This document shows, piece after piece, positions 9,035 to 16,340 of a DNA stretch of 64,000 nt (the stretch's first letter is position 1; each line of letters starts with the position of its first letter). The stretch covers positions 80,888 through 144,887 of the forward strand of contig JAHJIY010000040.1 in NCBI GenBank assembly GCA_018823175.1, read 5' to 3'. Both the position numbers and the translations under genes were made by a program. The notes under the pieces were generated by a model that worked only from the letters and a program-made list of their open reading frames with translations, was not told the DNA's origin and searched no databases. Origin of the DNA: Pseudomonadota bacterium (GTDB lineage: Bacteria; Desulfobacterota; Desulfobulbia; Desulfobulbales; JAHJIY01).

Positions 9035-9265
9035 ATGGAACAAATCATCAATATCCACGTGGAAAAACTGCCGGAAGGCGTCTATCTCGCCACCTCTGAG
9101 GATGTTCCGGGATTGGTGGCGCAAGGCCGGACAGTGACCGAGACCATGGAAATTGCCCGTGATGTCGCTCGGAAAATCCTGGAGGCCCAAGCGGAGAGAC
9201 GGAAAAACCCAACCTTGCCCGTTATTGGCGACTCTTTTGATTGTGCCTTGGTGGTCGGTGCATAG
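9035..9265 (+). CDS. HicB-like antitoxin, DUF1902 type (module 2)
   Basis: 76 aa. A partial RNase H-like HicB fold is suggested by VEKLPEGVYLATSEDVPGLV and the TVTETMEIARDVARKIL helix. No C-terminal HTH or ribbon-helix-helix extension is present, unlike many HicB proteins. Its stop codon directly abuts the ATG of the HicA-like toxin. An AGGAGA ribosome site precedes the start. Confidence 0.8.
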   Translation: MEQIINIHVEKLPEGVYLATSEDVPGLVAQGRTVTETMEIARDVARKILEAQAERRKNPTLPVIGDSFDCALVVGA

Positions 9266-9493
9266 ATGGGACGGTTATCCGGATTCCGTTATCGAGAAAT
9301 AGCCAAGCTGCTCAAGGCATTTGGTTTCGCCTTTGATCGCCAGGCCGCCGGTAGTCATGAAATCTGGTACAATGAGCAGTCAGACCGATACACCACGATA
9401 CCCAACCATCCCGGCGATATACCGGAAGGAACTCTCCGGGCCATTCTCAAACAAGCCGGTATCTCGCCTGACGACTTTCTGAAAAAGAAATAG
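9266..9493 (+). CDS. hicA: HicA-like mRNA interferase toxin (module 2)
   Basis: 75 aa, typical HicA length. A double-stranded-RNA-binding-like fold with the catalytic His in GSHEIW, preceded by REIAKLLKAFGF and followed by TTIPNHPGDIPEGTLRAILKQAGIS, all standard HicA features. Predicted translation-inhibiting RNase held inactive by the HicB protein encoded just upstream. It appears intact. Confidence 0.88.
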   Translation: MGRLSGFRYREIAKLLKAFGFAFDRQAAGSHEIWYNEQSDRYTTIPNHPGDIPEGTLRAILKQAGISPDDFLKKK

Positions 9494-9503
9494 ATACAGG
9501 AGA

Positions 9504-9562
9504 AAACTAGGGACACTCCCCCGTTTTCTGGCAATAAAAATACGGGGAGTGTCCCCTAGTTT
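9504..9562. mobile_element. Hairpin element with GGGACACTCCCC-type arms
   Basis: Two 21-nt arms (AAACTAGGGACACTCCCCCGT and the inverse of AAACTAGGGGACACTCCCCGT) around a 17-nt centre containing TGGCAATAAAAAT. Such hairpins resemble the palindromic units mobilised by REP-associated (Y1) transposases. The right edge abuts the truncated XRE gene of module 3. A related half-motif, GGGTCTGTCCCCGTTTT, lies at about 10729-10745. Confidence 0.6.
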
Positions 9563-9847
9563 ACTCAGAAAATCGGAGCAAATCTTCCGAGGGTCTCAAA
9601 CTATGAGCGTGGTGTGATCTGGCCGACCATGGAATTGATGGTAAGGATCGCCAAGGCTTTTGACGTCAGTGTTGATTTCCTCATCAAGGACGACAAGGAA
9701 GCGGCGGTCGGCAAGATAAGAAACCAGGAACTATTGCACCAGTTGGAAGAAATCAACAGCCGGCCGGAGGAAGATCAGGAAACGGTGGTTTCCTTCCTGG
9801 AGGCTTTCATAAAGCGCAGAAAATTTGAAGAATTGGTTCATGGCTGA
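9563..9847 (+). pseudogene. XRE-family regulator lacking its N-terminus (module 3)
   Basis: Open frame from the edge of the hairpin element: TQKIGANLPRVSNYERGVIWPT, then VRIAKAFDVSVDFLIKDD and a helical tail like those of the other XRE genes. The first about 20-25 residues (helix 1 and start codon) are absent, replaced by the palindrome. The track start (GTG at 9614) would give a 77-aa protein without a working HTH. Lies 23 nt upstream of the module 3 antitoxin. Confidence 0.7.
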
Positions 9848-9870
9848 TAGCCAAGAAAAGAGGTGACCTA

Positions 9871-10077
9871 ATGAGCACATTTACCGCAGTCGTACACAAA
9901 GAAGATGATCTCTACGTGGCGGAATGCCCCGAAGTGGGAACAGCCAGCCAGGGAGAAACCATCGAAGTGGCAGTAAGAAACTTACAGGAAGCGACGGAGT
10001 TGTATCTTGAAGAATTTCCCCTGAAGCAGGCTTACCGCCCCATTCTCACCACCTTTGAGGTGCCTGCCCATGCCTGA
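9871..10077 (+). CDS. hicB: HicB-like antitoxin, short form (module 3)
   Basis: 68 aa. Characteristic HicB start: FTAVVHKEDDLYVAECPEVG, then TASQGETIEVAVRNLQEATE and LYLEE. This is the short UPF0150/HicB fold without a C-terminal DNA-binding domain. A GAGGTG ribosome site lies upstream. Its 3' end overlaps the hicA start by 8 nt. Confidence 0.88.
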   Translation: MSTFTAVVHKEDDLYVAECPEVGTASQGETIEVAVRNLQEATELYLEEFPLKQAYRPILTTFEVPAHA

Positions 10078-10294
10078 GTTGCCAAGGATCTCAGGAGATG
10101 AGGCAATCAAGGTGTTCATTATTCTCGGATTCCGGCAAGTGCGACAAAAAGGCAGCCATGTTATGATGCGCCGGGGTGACAAAGGATGCGTCATCCCCCG
10201 GCATAAAGAACTTGCCTTCGGCACCCTCAGAAGCGCTATCAGGCAGGCCGGTATCTCGGTTGATGAATTTGTTGCCGCCTACGAAGGGAAATGA
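10070..10294 (+). CDS. hicA: HicA-like mRNA interferase toxin (module 3)
   Basis: 74 aa from the ATG at 10070 (MPELPRISGDEAIKVF), overlapping hicB by 8 nt; the track start at 10055 is longer and less likely. Contains the catalytic-His segment QKGSHVMMRR and the family tail IPRHKELAFGTLRSAIRQAGIS. Pair partner of the HicB upstream; both look intact although their putative regulator is truncated. Confidence 0.88.
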   Translation: MPELPRISGDEAIKVFIILGFRQVRQKGSHVMMRRGDKGCVIPRHKELAFGTLRSAIRQAGISVDEFVAAYEGK

Positions 10295-10461
10295 TGCGGA
10301 GGGTCTGACGTGCTCGGGCTTCAGCCGCTGCGCATCTTCCGCTGCCTGCGCTCGCAGCCCGGCTTTATCGGATGGTGGTAGGTGCGCGGCTTTTAATGTT
10401 CGGCATGGTCGGTGGTTTTTGTTCGTCCGGAGTAACACTGCGTCGGTACTGTGGTTGTCAT

Positions 10462-10616
10462 ATTTTGTGCAGGCTATGTCCGGCGGCTGCGCATTATATG
10501 CCGGGCCTTCGGCCGCATAAAATTGGGTTATGTAAAGTGCGGAAGCAAGCTCGGTACGGCTCCCGCCGCCGCACTCTTACATAACAAATTTTATGCAACA
10601 TAGCAGAGCACAAAAT
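10462..10616. repeat. 155-nt imperfect palindrome
   Basis: Outer arms ATTTTGTGC...GCTATGT and AACATAGC...GCACAAAAT; inner arms GCATAAAATT / AATTTTATGC, GTTATGTAA / TTACATAAC and GTGCGG / CCGCAC. A smaller hairpin (TATGCCGGGCC-TTC-GGCCGCATA) is inserted in the left arm only. The resulting cruciform or RNA fold would have about 45 bp in its main stem. Confidence 0.7.
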
Positions 10617-10686
10617 CCGCCAAACACTTACGTTTACAGCACCCGCCCGGCCAACCCGTCCGCCCTCAAGGGCTCCCCAAATAGAA

Positions 10687-10719
10687 AAGGCGATTGAAGA
10701 GAAAATCCTCAACCGCCTT
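10687..10719 (-). terminator. Terminator for the lipoprotein gene 10755-11798
   Basis: 14-bp stem with two mismatches (AAGGCGATTGAAGA, GAAAA loop, TCCTCAACCGCCTT). Read on the minus strand it is followed by TTTTCTATTT and lies 36 nt after the stop codon of the minus-strand gene. Confidence 0.65.
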
Positions 10720-10754
10720 GAATTAATTGGGTCTGTCCCCGTTTTCCGTTCAGT

Positions 10755-11798
10755 CTATTGGAATTCTTTGCTGAATGTTTTCTCAAAAGCCGGCAACTCA
10801 CCAAAAAGAAAAATATCACTAATTAACAATTCAAATTCAGCTTCACTTAAATCCTTGAGTGATCGTTCTGTTCTACCAGTTGATATCTCCAGAAGGGTCA
10901 TATATTTTTTGTTCACCTTGTCGATATCATATTTTAGGACAGTATCCTTGCCAGCGTAATACTGAATAGACTGTCCAAATTTCTGATCTACCCAAAAAAT
11001 TCCATTTTTTGATATCAACCGTCCCGCGTTGTAACATGCATCATATTTTTCTTGTTCCCTTAGATCTTTACAGTATCTCCACAAAAATGAAACATTGTCA
11101 GTTTTGTTAGTTAAAACTTCATATGCATAATATTTTGCAGTAAAATACGAATAGCCAATAAATAATGATGTACTTGTTAGTATTCTGAATTTTTCTTGTG
11201 AATAGTCATTATATATACCTGTATCGTTTCCCTCTTTAACAGTCTGGTAGATTTTTTGATTATTTGAATTTAATAAATATTCTACTGACGCCAGCAAATA
11301 GCGAGGAAAAGAGTTGTTTTTGTCCAATAATACCAGATCATTTGCCATCTTCCTGATTTTATCATATTCAATATTCAAAGAATGTTGCTGAAATGAATTC
11401 TCCGGCAGTTTGTTTTCTAGCTGGGATATGGAAAGATACAGCTTCTGCTGATAATACACCTTTAATTCACTCATTGTTAAATCTGATAGTATTATTTCAT
11501 CAAGCAAATTAATTTTTTTTACAATATCATTGGATTGTAGGGCGGCACCTAATATATAGGTAGCTTTAGCTTTATTTGTTTCTCTGATTTCCCCAAGATC
11601 TTTCTTGTTATATTTCAGTTTCCTAGAAAGATCATTAAGATAACCCCATCCTACAGTGTCTTCAGGTATTGGGTACCCTGCATTTATCTCTTTATATGTA
11701 GGTGGATGTGAAACGCACATTTTATATTGAATTGCACAGCCAGCCAACCAAATTGAAAGCATTATACTCACTGAAATTAAAGATAAGTTATATATCAT
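10755..11798 (-). CDS. AT-rich orphan lipoprotein, function unknown
   Basis: 347 aa. Signal sequence with lipobox (SIWLAGC; Cys about residue 21), so probably a lipoprotein. The rest is largely helical and Lys/Asn/Tyr-rich, possibly TPR-like, with no motif I recognise. Base composition is much more AT-rich than its neighbours, pointing to recent transfer. It lies 18 nt after an Rhs C-terminal fragment on the same strand, the position where Rhs toxin immunity genes or orphan tips are often found; an immunity role is possible but unsupported. Confidence 0.6.
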   Translation of the reverse strand: MIYNLSLISVSIMLSIWLAGCAIQYKMCVSHPPTYKEINAGYPIPEDTVGWGYLNDLSRKLKYNKKDLGEIRETNKAKATYILGAALQSNDIVKKINLLDEIILSDLTMSELKVYYQQKLYLSISQLENKLPENSFQQHSLNIEYDKIRKMANDLVLLDKNNSFPRYLLASVEYLLNSNNQKIYQTVKEGNDTGIYNDYSQEKFRILTSTSLFIGYSYFTAKYYAYEVLTNKTDNVSFLWRYCKDLREQEKYDACYNAGRLISKNGIFWVDQKFGQSIQYYAGKDTVLKYDIDKVNKKYMTLLEISTGRTERSLKDLSEAEFELLISDIFLFGELPAFEKTFSKEFQ

Positions 11799-11816
11799 AG
11801 CCTCTCTCCCCTTATC

Positions 11817-12688
11817 TTATTGATTTCCGCATAGGCTGAAACAACTAGGCCAAGCAAACTTAACACATAGGTCTGGGTTTGAAGAGAAAGGACACAAAAC
11901 GTCTTGTGTACATTCCATACAGTCTCCTGATGAGCAAGATTTGCACACATTCTTAAGGTCTTCTATAAAGCCTTTGCATTTTTTTGACTCTAATGAAGCT
12001 CCGCCTTTCTTTGCCTTATCAATTAAATCTATTATGTCAATTTTCCTCAATCCATCAGGATCAATACTGTTAACCGGATCACCACCCACATAAGCAAATA
12101 AATTCAATCCCCCAGCCAAGCCAATGGGATCAGGGGTTAAATACCGCCCAGTCCCCGGATCATAATACCGATTCCAATTATAATGCAGCCCGGTCTCGCT
12201 ATCATAATATTGGCCCGGAAACCGTAAATTACTAACCACACTCTCAACCTCAACACTGGCCTGGCCAAAAGCATCATAAACCGCCGACCAAACCACCTGG
12301 CCACTACAATTAATCATCTGCTGCGGCGTCCCCAAATGATCATTCAAATACCAATAATACTGGTCACCATCTTTCATGAAGAGCGGATCAGTACCCCAGC
12401 TAGAATCAGGCAGCCAGCCATAACTCTTGATCTCTGCACCCACCGTGTCATACTCGCCAAACATCCCTTCATCACCATAGAAGAAATAGGTTCGGACCCC
12501 ACCCACCTCTTTCCACAACCGCCGGCCAAACGGATCATAGCCGTAACCGGCTGCTCCGAGATCAGCGCCATCTCTGACCGCTACCAGCCGGTTATCCAGA
12601 TCATAATCATAACCAACCACAGCCACATCATAAAGCTTTTTGGTCAGGGTATTGCCGTTGGCGTCATAATCATAGGTGACCGTAACAT
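11817..12688 (-). pseudogene. Rhs/YD-repeat protein, C-terminal fragment
   Basis: The last several YD repeats (VTVTYDYDANGNTL, YDYDLDNRL, YGYDPFGRRL) and the complete Rhs core (YYWYLNDHLGTPQQ, RFPGQYYDSETGLHYNWNRY, YDPGTGRYLTPDPIGLAGG) are followed by a variable tip of about 70 residues rich in Cys (CKSCSSGDCMECTQD). Upstream the frame stops at about 12688 where homology ends, so the large N-terminal part is gone. The tip after DPDGL has paired cysteines and no recognisable toxin motif. Confidence 0.8.
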
Positions 12689-12834
12689 TTCAAGAAAAAT
12701 GCTCCGGTGAAGATATCCGTGGTTTCATATTTCCGGGCGAAAGGTCATACCGGTTCGGTCTGATTAATAACGACAAGACCGTCACCTTCGTCCGTGTTCT
12801 CCGCCGGAACGAAATCTACCGCAATTTCTCATAA
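12688..12834 (+). pseudogene. RelE-family toxin, C-terminal remnant
   Basis: Open frame without a start: EDIRGFIFPGERSYRFGLI, then NNDKTVTFVRVLRRNEIYRNFS and a TAA stop at 12834. This is the typical C-terminal strand/helix pattern of RelE-like toxins. It begins exactly where the Rhs fragment ends, marking a recombination junction. Confidence 0.55.
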
Positions 12835-12868
12835 AAAGATAATGTACTGCTGACAACCCGTAAATAAA

Positions 12869-12910
12869 AACCGGGGCAAATTACCAAGCGGCAGCACCTT
12901 GCCCCCGGTT
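12869..12910 (+). terminator. Hairpin terminator-like structure
   Basis: Stem AACCGGGGCAA / TTGCCCCCGGTT (one bulge) with a 19-nt loop, followed by GATCCCTTTCTTT. It may insulate the ECF operon from the island. Confidence 0.45.
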
Positions 12911-13015
12911 GATCCCTTTCTTTATCACCGCACAACCCAGACTCCGGGCGATACCCCCGACATTAGGCAAAGTTAACTGAGCCGCAAATATTATTTTCGC
13001 AATGCAATATTTTAT

Positions 13016-13043
13016 GGAACCTTTTCCAGGGACGATTCGTTAC
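13016..13043 (+). promoter_or_regulatory. ECF-type promoter before the sigma factor
   Basis: GGAACC at 13016-13021, 16-nt spacer, CGTTAC at 13038-13043: the classical ECF pattern (GGAAC / CGT). The start codon at 13052 would give a very short leader. A near-copy lies at 13607-13634. Confidence 0.65.
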
Positions 13044-13051
13044 AGTATATT

Positions 13052-13642
13052 ATGGACAATGTTATCAACATCCCCAGAGAGAACTGCCGCGAATCCGCCA
13101 TCGAGACCCTTCTGGAACCGCATCTCCAGTATTTATATAGGCTCGCCTTCCGGCTGACCGGTAAAAGTCATGACGCGGAAGACCTGCTCCATGATGTCCT
13201 GGTGAAAGTATTTGCCAAACAACGAATGCTCGCCGGGATCGAAAACCTGCGGCCCTGGCTGACCACCACCCTTTCCCGGACCTTCATCGACCTGAAAAGA
13301 AAAGAAAACCGTTCATTATTACGGTTATTCAAACCGGCGACTGACGATAACTCCATCTCGGAACTGGACGCTATTGCCTCGCCCCGGCCCGGCCCGGAAA
13401 AGGAAAGCAGCCGCTTCCAGGACAAACAGATAATCGCGGCCGCCCTGAGCCGGCTTAATGCCGAACAGAAAACGGTCTGCGTCCTCCATGACATGGAAGG
13501 ATATACCCTGCAAGAACTCGAAGAGATCCTGGCCACTCCGATCGGCACCCTCAAGTCGCGACTGCATCGGGCTCACGCAACTTTAAAAAATTATTTACAG
13601 AAGAATGGAACCTTTCCAGCCTACGACTCGTTTAGTAATTAA
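13052..13642 (+). CDS. ECF-family RNA polymerase sigma factor
   Basis: 196 aa. Sigma region 2 spans about residues 22-90 (LYRLAFRLTGKSHDAEDLLHD, then RPWLTTTLSRTFIDLKR); sigma region 4 spans about 125-185 (LNAEQKTVCVLHDMEGYTLQ, IGTLKSRLHRAHATLKNYL). No extra domains. Followed 11 nt later by a gene for a zinc-finger anti-sigma factor, so it is probably held inactive at the membrane. The ECF-like promoter in front suggests autoregulation. Confidence 0.93.
   Translation: MDNVINIPRENCRESAIETLLEPHLQYLYRLAFRLTGKSHDAEDLLHDVLVKVFAKQRMLAGIENLRPWLTTTLSRTFIDLKRKENRSLLRLFKPATDDNSISELDAIASPRPGPEKESSRFQDKQIIAAALSRLNAEQKTVCVLHDMEGYTLQELEEILATPIGTLKSRLHRAHATLKNYLQKNGTFPAYDSFSN
13607..13634 (+). promoter_or_regulatory. 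Second ECF-type promoter, inside the 3' end of the sigma gene
   Basis: GGAACC at 13607-13612, 16-nt spacer, CGTTTA at 13629-13634. The flanks also match the first promoter (TGGAACCTTT, CCAG). It would drive the anti-sigma gene separately from the sigma gene. Confidence 0.6.
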
Positions 13643-13653
13643 GAGGTTTGATT

Positions 13654-14286
13654 ATGAAATGCATAAAATTTACCGAACAACTTGATGATTTTGTGGACGG
13701 CTATCTTGCTCAAAACGACAGACCGGCAATGGAACAACATTTAACCAACTGTCCTGAGTGCCAAAAATTATGGCAAGCAGAAAACGATCTGCGGCAGAAT
13801 CTCAAAAGCCAACCGACGCCGGAAATAGACCTACCGAGCCTGCAAAGAATGATGCGCATGGCCCACCGCGAGCATAAAAACAAAAGCCGGTACCGCTTCA
13901 TTTCTTACGGTCTGGCGGCGGCCGCCGGTCTGGTTCTGTTAATGACGACCGGTCTCTTTCATGGCCGGCTGGAGAATATCAATCCTCAGAGCAATCATGG
14001 GCTGATGACGATAAGCCAGGTTTCGGAAGTAAGCAAAACCATCAATCTGGTAATCAACTGCCCGACGAACATGGAACAGGCGGAACTGACCATTATCCTG
14101 CCGGACAATATAGAACTCGCCGCCTTTCCGGGCCGACACGAGCTGACCTGGAAAACGAACCTGAAAACAGGCGGCAATCTGCTGCCCCTGGAAATTATCA
14201 CAACACAACCGGGAACGGCAAAAATTACCGCAAAAATTGAGCATAACAGTAAAAGCCGAACCCAGACTTTAAACATGAGCATTTAA
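13654..14286 (+). CDS. Membrane-anchored anti-sigma factor with zf-HC2 domain
   Basis: 210 aa from the ATG at 13654, preceded by GAGG at 7 nt; the track TTG at 13648 is two codons earlier. The N-terminal anti-sigma zinc finger has the HLTNCPEC (HxxxCxxC) pattern at about residues 32-39. One membrane helix follows (YGLAAAAGLVLLMTTGLF, about 85-105), then a periplasmic beta-rich domain with TINLVINCPTNMEQAELTII. Probable partner and inhibitor of the preceding sigma factor. Confidence 0.88.
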   Translation: MKCIKFTEQLDDFVDGYLAQNDRPAMEQHLTNCPECQKLWQAENDLRQNLKSQPTPEIDLPSLQRMMRMAHREHKNKSRYRFISYGLAAAAGLVLLMTTGLFHGRLENINPQSNHGLMTISQVSEVSKTINLVINCPTNMEQAELTIILPDNIELAAFPGRHELTWKTNLKTGGNLLPLEIITTQPGTAKITAKIEHNSKSRTQTLNMSI

Positions 14287-14389
14287 CTAGTGTCGACCCA
14301 TAAGGGGTCAAGCAGCATAAACCGTGGCAGCGATATCTCCGGAGATTATTTACCCCACAAAACAACAAACCCAAGAGAGGTATAACACC

Positions 14390-14848
14390 ATGAAAACATA
14401 CACAAAAGGACTGATCCTGCTTAGCGCCATCTTCATTCTGCCCAATTTCGCTTTTGCCGCTGACCCACCCGAGGTTAACGATCTGGAAGTGACCATGACC
14501 GTGGTTGAATCCCCTGAAGATTCACCCGAGGAAATCATCAACCAAATCGAAATTCCAACCGGCGATTATCTGATGATCAGGGAAAGGACCCGGCAGCAAG
14601 ACAGAATTCACGATCCGGACCAGAGTCAGACCGACGGCTCTCAGGATATGACCCAGGAGCGAGAACAACGACGTGAGATGATCCGGGAGCATCAGGACGA
14701 AATGACCCAGGAGATGATTCAGGAGCATCAGGACGAAGCCCGGGAAATGATGCAGGAACATCAGGAAGAGACAAATTCCCAGGTCAGAGATGAAGCCGGA
14801 GGTTCCATAGGCGGCAACAATGCAGGCCATGGCAGAGGCGGCAATTAA
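14390..14848 (+). CDS. Small secreted protein with Glu/Gln/His-rich repeats
   Basis: 152 aa from the ATG at 14390, with AGAGAGG 9 nt upstream; the track start at 14324 is not supported. A clear signal peptide ends at FAFAA (about residue 22). The mature protein is strongly charged with repeats of EHQDE flanked by MIQ/MMQ (about 95-130) and a Gly-rich tail. No family recognised. Position in the ECF operon suggests an envelope-stress role; its repeat could bind metal or periplasmic partners (speculative). Confidence 0.65.
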   Translation: MKTYTKGLILLSAIFILPNFAFAADPPEVNDLEVTMTVVESPEDSPEEIINQIEIPTGDYLMIRERTRQQDRIHDPDQSQTDGSQDMTQEREQRREMIREHQDEMTQEMIQEHQDEAREMMQEHQEETNSQVRDEAGGSIGGNNAGHGRGGN

Positions 14849-14958
14849 ATAAGCGCCCCCGGCGCCCTCTAGCCATCATTTCTCCCCTACCCCGTCTGGC
14901 CCGGCCCCCACCGGACCAGACGGATTTTCACGTTAACAAACCTGAGACCTGAATTCAT

Positions 14959-16239
14959 ATGAGACCAAAATACAGCGCCATCAGAAAGGCCATCACCATT
15001 TTATTTTTCATGCTGGCTGTTTTGCCATCCCCCGTTTGGGCCAGGGAGGCGGCAGACCCTTTTCCGATCGGCATTGCGCATTTCAAGGCCGGAGAATTCG
15101 GAGAAGCCCTCAAATTCTTTACCCAGGCTACAGATGCGGGCCGGGCCTCGGGCCCACTTTTTTTCAATATCGGGGTTTGCCACTACAAATTAGCCGACTA
15201 CCAGTCAGCCGACCAGGCCTTTACCAAGGCCGCGACCTATGAAAAGATGACGGCGCTGGCCAATTACAACCGGGGACTGGTCGCCCTCAAAGCCGAAAAG
15301 AATGACCAGGCCTATCTCTTGTTCAGGAAGGTAATCGAACAAGCAAAAGACCAGAAACTGGCGCAACTGGCCGAAGTCGCCATCTTCAAAGCCGAGCTTG
15401 ATAAAAAATCTACCGGCCCCAACTCCTGGCTCAATTATTTTTCGATCGGCCTAGGTTTCGACGACAACGTCAAAATCACTTCCGAATCAGACACTACCGA
15501 GGCCAGCGGTGAAGAAGATGCCTTTGCGGAGATGATTGTTTATGCCAGGGGACCTCTTTTCCCCGAATCAAAAATTCAGGCCCAGCTCAATGTTTATTAC
15601 CAGGGACATAAAGACCTTGATGAATATGATATAATTTCGCCCGGCCTGGGATTTTATTACGTTAATAATTTTAACGGCTGGAAAGTTGATTCCGGCCTCC
15701 AGTACACCTTTACCCTGCTCGACGATCAGAGTCATGAACAGATCGGAACCGCCTCCATCAAACTGACCAAAATGCTCAACAGTTTTACGAGGTTCAACCT
15801 CAATTATTATCTCAGCTCTATTGATCTGCTCAACTCTGATTACGAATATCTGGACGGCTATCGAAACAAACTTGAGACAAAAGGGACCTGGCGTCTGACC
15901 GACTGGCGAATTTCTTTGGGCTACTACCTGGAATTAAACGACGCGGAGGACTCGGAATCAGCGCCGACCCGCAACTTTCTTGCAGGCGGAGTAAAATATT
16001 ACTTCACCAGTAAACTCAATGGTGACGCCACAATTTCCGGCCGAAAAAGCGTTTATGATTACAACTTATCGGAAAACAGGGAAGACAATCTCTACAAAGC
16101 ATCTGCCGGCCTGACCTACAGTTTGTCGGGAGAATGGCTCCTGAATCTTTCATATACCTACTATGACAACGATTCAAACTATGATCTCTACGATTATCAG
16201 CGGGAAATTGTGACGACCAGTATCTCAAAGAGTTTTTAA
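14959..16239 (+). CDS. TPR-domain outer-membrane beta-barrel protein
   Basis: 426 aa. Signal peptide cleaved near VWAREA (about 29). Three to four TPR motifs follow at about residues 35-145 (GIAHFKAGEFGEALKFF, GVCHYKLADYQSADQAF, NRGLVALKAEKNDQAYLLF), then a roughly 265-residue C-terminal part of alternating amphipathic strands ending in Phe (SISKSF), the hallmark of an outer-membrane barrel. The arrangement resembles Slam-like surface assembly proteins, but similarity is architectural only. Possible target of the ECF regulon. Confidence 0.7.
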   Translation: MRPKYSAIRKAITILFFMLAVLPSPVWAREAADPFPIGIAHFKAGEFGEALKFFTQATDAGRASGPLFFNIGVCHYKLADYQSADQAFTKAATYEKMTALANYNRGLVALKAEKNDQAYLLFRKVIEQAKDQKLAQLAEVAIFKAELDKKSTGPNSWLNYFSIGLGFDDNVKITSESDTTEASGEEDAFAEMIVYARGPLFPESKIQAQLNVYYQGHKDLDEYDIISPGLGFYYVNNFNGWKVDSGLQYTFTLLDDQSHEQIGTASIKLTKMLNSFTRFNLNYYLSSIDLLNSDYEYLDGYRNKLETKGTWRLTDWRISLGYYLELNDAEDSESAPTRNFLAGGVKYYFTSKLNGDATISGRKSVYDYNLSENREDNLYKASAGLTYSLSGEWLLNLSYTYYDNDSNYDLYDYQREIVTTSISKSF

Positions 16240-16256
16240 GCAGAGGGAGATGTAGC

Positions 16257-16340
16257 TAGTAAATAGTGACGAGTAAATAGTGAATAGTGACTAATAAATA
16301 GTAACAAGTTTTTCCCCTTGTCACTTGTCACTTGTCACTT
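16257..16340. repeat. Heptanucleotide repeat arrays (two, inverted) between convergent genes
   Basis: After the barrel gene: period-7 units such as TAAATAG, TGACGAG, TGAATAG (16257-16308). Then CCTTG and TTGTCAC x3 (16317-16340), which on the minus strand read AAGTGAC. The two arrays face each other and could pair (AGTAACAAG / CTTGTCACT). The second array overlaps the stop codon of wzt. Confidence 0.8.

Larger units (their letters stand above)
10298..10719. repeat. Non-coding repeat B following TA module 3
   Basis: About 420 nt without a credible gene. It begins GGAGGGTCT immediately after hicA, has CAGCCCGGCTTTATCGGAT, a GGTGGTTTTTGTTC stretch, a giant palindrome and a terminal hairpin, in the same order as repeat A (7990-8515). 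Confidence 0.6.

Noticed and set aside
8259-10616. attC sites of an integron
   Set aside because: Size and imperfect symmetry fit, but the near-invariant AAC/GTT core triplets are AAG/CTT or AAA/TTT and no integrase is visible; kept only as palindromes.
14286-14330. MITE end (CTAGTGTC...)
   Set aside because: Shares only the first few bases with the 40.1-kb element and has no partner repeat.
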